Shown one piece after another: positions 58,201 to 64,000 of a DNA stretch of 64,000 nt. A program made the position numbers and the translations under genes. The notes under the pieces are model-generated. The model was not told where the DNA came from. It saw only the letters and a program-made list of their open reading frames with translations, and made no database searches. Source of the stretch: Temnopleurus reevesii (Eukaryota; Echinodermata; Echinoidea; Temnopleuroida; Temnopleuridae). The DNA lies in contig BQKZ01000989.1 in the NCBI GenBank assembly GCA_036244855.1, positions 4,704 through 68,703 on the forward strand, read 5' to 3'. Numbering within the stretch: the stretch's first letter is position 1; each line of letters opens with the position of its first letter.

Positions 58201-61200
58201 GCATACATTTTGTATCTATTGATAAACACGGTTAGTAATAGCAAATTGAGTTTCATCAGTTCTTGTGAACAGAATACATATTTACAGGGACAAAGAAATC
58301 CTCTTAACATTCAATTTATATTTATTTGTAAGTAATCCCCAGAGTTCGCAAAATATTACCCAATCTATACAAGTTTTAAGAAAGCACTAAAACAATTCCA
58401 AGGGAGATTACATAAATGCTCAGAAATTCTGATTTCTTCTTATTCGTACTCTGCCTCCATCCTTCATTTTTAAAGATTATTGCAGAACAATTAAAGACAT
58501 GCAGACATACTTGAATATTATTCGCAAAGTGTTTCATACATACGATTCAATATACACATTACTGACTTCCGTGCATTTTTAAAAACAAACCGCAGGAAAT
58601 CCAAGCCGGCGACATGAGCAGAATATCAGAATCAGCTTGATAGATTTAATGAAATCGTTGTGTGGACAGTATAATTTCGCCCCAGCGTTGGGCAGACACA
58701 ATTACCGATTGAAATCTGACATAATTATGCAATCACCGGCTATCCAAGCAAGTTATTACCCCCATTAAATGAGGAAATAATTATGTCAGTCCTCTGCCCA
58801 ACCCAACTCTTACTTCCTTTCTTCGAAGTCAGTCTTTAACGATGCCTTAAATCTTCTAATCACCGGCGACATGTAGGCTATGATTGTGAGGAGCTGTCCC
58901 TCGGAGCATTGCAAACAAGAGATAAACACGGCACACGATGTAGCATGGCATTAAATGTCATGTGCCTTGTATTTCCATGTACGTGGGCTACTTCAGAGTT
59001 GTGCGAAAATTTACCCCAAAGCAAGGAAAAACACTGTCTAAAACGCATTTAGATTTTTGCGTGATGAAGAATCTATCAGTATGTTGTGTTATATTAATTT
59101 TAAATGGTTATTTTACATTTGCAACAATTGATTAGACAAAAATAAATTGGCAAGAAAGTGGCCTTTGGGTATAACCTGATCAGCTGATAACAAGTCTGAA
59201 CTCATTTTAGAATTGATCTTGATTACAATACTCAGTTTGTGGTTTCTAACAAGTATCAGAAATAATAGTATGATGCCTGATGGTGATAAAAATTTGCCCA
59301 ACTTTTCAAGAACGGGTCTGATTCAATGGCCAAAGTCTTGGTAACAGTCTTGGTGACGGTTAAGCATGCAAACAATGTTAACTCAGTATTTGTGTCGATA
59401 AATGGATGGATAGACTTAATTTACGAAACATAATCAACATTCACATTGGTATCATGATAATGCTGGAAATGATAAAGGAGAATTTTTCTGTTTGATTTCT
59501 ATACGCAATAACAACAAAAACATCACGCAAGGGTGTGAGATACAAGCTTTAATGCTGCATGCGTGGGCTTTTATTTTGTCGAATAACCACGCACGCCATG
59601 GCGCCTCAGCGCTAACGCCATTTATCCAAATCTCCCAAAATCATCTCCTCTCAATAAAAGCAAGATATGACGACGTCTACAAACCGCACAGTGTTTATAA
59701 TATCATCCGTCAACCATCGCGAGGTTATTTTCTGCCCGCATCCAATAAGCATCTATCAAATAATGTAATATTTTCAACCGGCCTTTTTCACAGACCATGA
59801 AATGAAAATGTTATCCTCCGACGCTGTTTCATCACCGTTTGATGTACGGTACACAGCCCGGGGTGAAACTCATTTCTCATCCAGGGAAAAGGAGGGTGGG
59901 ATGGAGATTTCATAAGTATTGATGAAAATCTTCTCTTTCTTGGTTGGTTGATGATGTGGTTTTGGGAGAACAGCAAGGTGAAGGATTTTTTTGTGTGTGC
60001 GCGCTTGTGTGTATGTATGTCTTGTGGGTATATCATGTGTATGTTCGAGATGTCTTATACATGTTATATATCATTCCCGCGTCATACTTTCATTTAATGT
60101 CATCTATATTTAACACTTTCATACAAAAAAAAAACAGCCAAAAGACAATAAAAGGTAAATACAAGAAACATACAAAGATTTAAACAACATAAAGTATAAG
60201 TGAAAATGTACGGAGATCAACCGAAAGGGAATGCCTAACTGCCTAAGTTGATTCCATATTAGCTCTTAAGATATGTGAACACATTGTGAATCATGATATG
60301 ACAATCCTTCGTTGTTACTCGATTTAGTAATGATGAATAAACTGCCTCATATTTCAAGTATCTTTTACTGAAATAGAGTCAGAAATGATACATTATCTAA
60401 TAAAGTAAGCCTCAAAAGCATAAAGACACACTAAATTCTCATTGCGAAGCTATAACGTCGTAACATTTTGACCCACTCGCCAGGCTGAGAAAATTGGCAT
60501 ATTCTATCGTTTACCAAATTTATGGTATTGCGTATACAAATGCAAAACAGAGAGACAATTTGGTGGGAGATTATGCGTCTTACTCACAGATTGTTAAGGG
60601 ATCAAATTTTATTTCAATGAGCGATTTTTGAATGCTAACGAAATTCGCGAGGACGAAATATGCATAAATTCATGGCCGTATATACCTTTTGTGACTTGTA
60701 ATATCATCACCCATCAATCAATTTCTCTTCAAGTGTATTTCGTCGTCTCTCTTTCTTTTCTGACAAACTCGTAATAACCCACTCGTCTATGTGATATTGC
60801 ATTTCACATGAGATGGAATAATGGGAAAAGGGAGAAAAAAAAAAGGCGCGAAGGGGAAAAGATCCCGAAACAAGGGATCGTATAAAGCCGTTGCCTAGCA
60901 ACCTAAGACGTAGACAACAAATCGGCGAGGAAAATCAGTTTGGATGAAACGCTTTACCGCGCGCTGGAAACACTGGTTTAATACCTCATGAATGTATCCA
61001 CGCATACTCGAAAATTGGCACTTCCTGCATCTATGTATGTATTCCTCATTTATTCTCATTCTGTGAGTACATTTCCACCCCGAGTCCCGTCGAATTTTAC
61101 ACGTCAGTGCGCGTTCGGCAAGCAGATATTTGCGACTCGGTGAGCCGTTAACAACGCAGACAAAAAAACATAAATCAGTATAAACGTTAGCTCGCAAATA

Positions 61201-61698
61201 TGATAAGTCAGCAATGGAAATGTCCAACTGTGAATGAACAGAAGAGGCGTCCATGTATTTTTAATATAATGATGCGTTTTCTTTTAGAAACATAATTTCA
61301 TTAAACGTGGCGATTAAAAATATACGTAGCCCGACTGATGGGTGCACTTTAAGCACTGATAATGTTATGTATGATAATTGAGAGTTGAGAAAACTTTGAG
61401 TTGTACATTATTATGCAGGAGAAGAATTACATGTAATTTACTTTAATTTCAACTGTACTTCTGTTAGGTTTTCTATTTGTTTTTGTTATTTCTGTTTAAC
61501 CAACTGAAAGGGAATCTCAATTTTTCTTTGTAGGTTGATTTATGTGATGATACTTTGATATTCGCACATTTGTACATGACGTAAAGGGCGCTGTACACTG
61601 GCAAAGTTAATCCGAGAAATACATTTTTAAACGCCGTTCTGTCCTTAATTTAAAAAAAAACAAATCTAGACCTATTCAAATCTTGTAATATATCGTTG
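58201..61698. other. Unique AT-rich sequence, no exon recognised
   Basis: 58600-58960 and 59560-59800 are less AT-rich and look unique. In the former, TTGGGCAGAC and GACATAATTATG are partly mirrored near 58780 by AATTATGTC and TCTGCCCAA. A minus frame of 119 codons (60895-61254) with several C/H residues is not a known zinc-finger pattern. I find no match to the missing K2P first exon. Confidence 0.4.
60890..60902. promoter_or_regulatory. X-box-like (RFX-type) palindrome
   Basis: GTTGCCTAGCAAC has full half sites GTTGCC and AGCAAC with a one-base spacer. It is the exact reverse complement of the site at 3412-3424. Confidence 0.4.
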
Positions 61699-61886
61699 GT
61701 GTTTCCACGAAGTGACGGGAGCAAAATTGTATTGTTGCATGAAGAGAAAGAAATCCCGACATAGCGCCAATGCAACGGGCATCATATCGAATAACGTGTC
61801 AATTCTATCGATGGACACGTTTTGATGGATTTGTATTTAATTTCGTGTAACAATACCCTCTGGCTTCCGTCACTTCGTGAAAACAC
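61699..61886. mobile_element. GTGTTTCCACGAAGTGACGG palindromic MITE
   Basis: GTGTTTCCACGAAGTGACGG and GTATTGTTGCATGAA on the left are mirrored by TTCGTGTAACAATAC and CCGTCACTTCGTGAAAACAC on the right. The centre has a smaller hairpin, ACGTGTCAATTC / GATGGACACGT. About 188 bp. Confidence 0.75.
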
Positions 61887-62785
61887 GGACGACATTATGA
61901 AAAAAATAATGGTATATGACTTTAACTTTGAATAAAGATTTTGTTTTAAGATGGTAACTCTCAGTGCGATGCCTGTGGAATAAAAGTGTCTTATATACTT
62001 GACACTTATAGTTGAAGAACCAATGTCTCTCTCTCTCTCCATACAGCCATAACCGTGAATAATTAAAGCATCGCATATGTCTATGAATAAATTCCTAAAC
62101 ATCCTCCGGTCAGTGCTGAACTTTGATGCGTAATTTGAGGCTCAGCATCTCAAGGCAAGGTCTTACAACGAATCCCAATATAGATGAGGACCCCGAACCA
62201 TATTTAATAAACCAATGCCCCTTATCTAATAGAGGTTGTCGATATTTCTATACTTGTAACACTAGTATAATGGGAGTTTGTTGAATCACGTTCACTACGA
62301 GTCTTAAATGTTAGCACGTTTTCTATGTCCTTTACCGTTACCATTAAAACACATTATCATAGCATGTTGTCACGATTCTATATGTAAAAACAATGATTTG
62401 GATGTTTGTTGAATATTACGAGTACTCATACGCTTAAACTTTCTGATCACATTTGCTCTAGAATAACTATGTAAAATGTTTGGTTATGAAACAAAATTGA
62501 ATGTGTGCTACAGGCAGAGGGGTCGAGTGAAAAACTGAGAATCTACGGTCATTTATCAATCATAATTATGACTGTTCATGCCAGAGTTTGGCACCATCAG
62601 AAAGACATCAGAAAAACTGGGGCTTCAACTGAAATTATTATGTCAGTACGTAACTTGTTCAATTGTTGGAACAGTCCACATACATTTTATGGGGAGCTGT
62701 GTGCTTGGTATGTTTGGCTGGAAGGAGTAAGTATATATAAATTACAGGTAAAATTAATTTGGGAATTAATATGGGTGTTTCGATG
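61887..62785. other. No gene recognised
   Basis: AT-rich. A 109-codon plus frame (62505-62834) has no recognisable motif. Confidence 0.4.
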
Positions 62786-63670
62786 TGATGAAGTAGATGC
62801 GGTATTGATATTTAACATTGCGAGGGGGTTGTGAGTGGAAGAAGGGGTATAAGATTTAGTATACCATACAATATACAGTAGATGTGGAATTAGTAAATAC
62901 TGGGCGAGGGAAGGGATTGTTCTTTCAGAGTGGAAGAGGAACGGTTACAAGAAGAACATCATATATTAATTCTAACGGGAGGGGATCGGGAAGGGAGGGG
63001 AGTTATATGTGTGCTGAAGAAAGGATCATAACATTTAATGCATCATTAGGATCTACAGTAGATGTGGACTTAGTATATATAAAATTGGGAAGGGGTTTTC
63101 GGTATGCGTGGGAGAAATTGATGTATAAAAATGAATACACAATACCATCTACATAAGATTTGTAATTTATATATGAAATGTGAAGGGAGGGGTTGGGAAG
63201 GGAAGGGAGTGGAGGAGAGGGGAAGCAAGGCGAGGAGAGGTTGGGGCAAGGGTAAGAGAAGTGCGATTCCTATGAGGGCTGAAGAAAGGGGTGCAATACA
63301 ACATTATGATATAAAGTAGATATGATGTTGTTGTTCAAGATCTTTATTCAGGATTAAAAAAGCACACGATCAGCACAGCTGTTTTTCATCATGGTCCTGA
63401 AAATATCGAATTGGTATCTAACATAGGGAGGGAGGGAGAGGGTATATGAGTGGAAGGAATACGTATGAGATGAATACTCCAGACAATCTAAAGTAGATGT
63501 GAAAATAGTGTATGCAATGTGATGGGAAGGAAGCGAGGAATTATTTGAGGAGAGGTGAAGGGAGAGTTCTACGTGAGCTGAAGAAAGGAATACAAATTGA
63601 ATAAACCAACGACTTACAGTAGATGTGGAACTAGTAACAAAAGCGGGAAGGGGGGGGGGGGGCTCGATGT
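62786..63670. repeat. Degenerate purine-rich tandem array (AGTAGATGTGGAATTAGTA anchor)
   Basis: The anchor (A/C)AGTAGATGTGGA.TTAGTA recurs near 62790, 62879, 63056, 63492 and 63617. A second anchor, GCTGAAGAAAGG, recurs near 63016, 63279 and 63577. Between them is G/A-rich sequence with a run of 13 G at 63650-63662. Units are irregular, about 125-300 bp. Open frames reaching 134 codons on either strand follow the composition. Confidence 0.65.
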
Positions 63671-64000
63671 GAGGGGGAAAGTGATCCAAGATGAGTTCAC
63701 CATAATAAAGGACAATCAATTCTGCAGAAAGAATATGAGTCTGCGAGGTGTCGTCCACTTCAGGAACAAATGTTTACCAATTCTATGGTATTTAAACATG
63801 TTTTGTCTCTACTTATAGAAAAACACATTGTATATCTTTAAGAATCAACAGATTCAAAATTCTAAATGTTTCTTTTACATATGTATAAATCTGTATGTAA
63901 TTGTATGTTATTGCATTTAATCATATAATAATCGAGTCTCAGCTATAGCTGAATTGTTTTTTTTTTCTATATGATATGATAATCTACAAATCAAAATTTT
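63671..64000. other. No gene seen
   Basis: AT-rich to the window end. Confidence 0.45.

Noticed and set aside
60895..61254. Cys/His-containing minus frame as a zinc-finger protein
   Set aside because: Spacing of C and H does not fit a known finger and there are no repeats of the pattern.
34601..64000. Upstream exon of the K2P gene (N-terminus, M1, pore helix 1)
   Set aside because: No minus-strand open frame here shows the expected M1 and TTIG pore motif before a donor; a candidate near 58700 has an in-frame stop.

Overview
This is a repeat-rich, AT-rich stretch of animal nuclear DNA. It carries one confidently recognised protein-coding exon. I see no operons, Shine-Dalgarno sites or dense coding, so it is not bacterial. 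tRNA-derived SINEs, a decayed LINE, many small palindromic DNA transposons, microsatellites and a two-pore-domain potassium channel exon point to an invertebrate. A marine deuterostome such as a sea urchin is my best guess (about 50%), from general repeat style and the close match of the channel to the vertebrate THIK group. Nothing in the window fixes the species.

Gene content: 33648-34567 on the minus strand is the last coding exon of a THIK-like (KCNK12/KCNK13) K2P channel. It runs from the selectivity filter of the first pore loop, split by a phase-1 intron, through M2, M3, the second pore loop and M4 to the conserved THIK tail and stop. I found no exon for the N-terminus, M1 and the first pore helix before position 64000. 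If that exon lies beyond the window, 34.6-64 kb is intronic; 1-33.6 kb is the 3' flank and intergenic DNA.

Layout: 1-13 kb has a SINE, an 11-bp-periodic array, a tRNA-like SINE on the minus strand, several palindromic elements (one cluster at 10.6-11.2 kb is nested) and a 5'-truncated LINE. 13-21 kb is tandem-repeat country: four 200-bp units, an array of about 305-bp units with inserted palindromic elements, a 396-bp N gap between G-runs, and a trinucleotide block. 21-32 kb has more foldback elements, a 564-bp TTAA-flanked inverted repeat and an ACGT-rich segment, then about 3 kb of featureless AT-rich DNA. 33-39 kb holds the K2P exon and, in its presumed intron, a 136-bp unique-looking sequence present twice in inverted orientation. 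39-64 kb has a long GAT microsatellite, a unique block at 43.9-45.1 kb sharing a module with 2.95 kb, a 58-bp minisatellite split by a SINE, a local duplication that gives a filled/empty site for one palindromic element, a tRNA-like sequence inside a perfect hairpin, and a purine-rich degenerate array.

The main story is transposon palaeontology: at least ten families of short palindromic elements, two SINE families with related copies, and a LINE whose 3' tail resembles a SINE tail. All family groupings come from reading by eye; none was checked against a repeat library.
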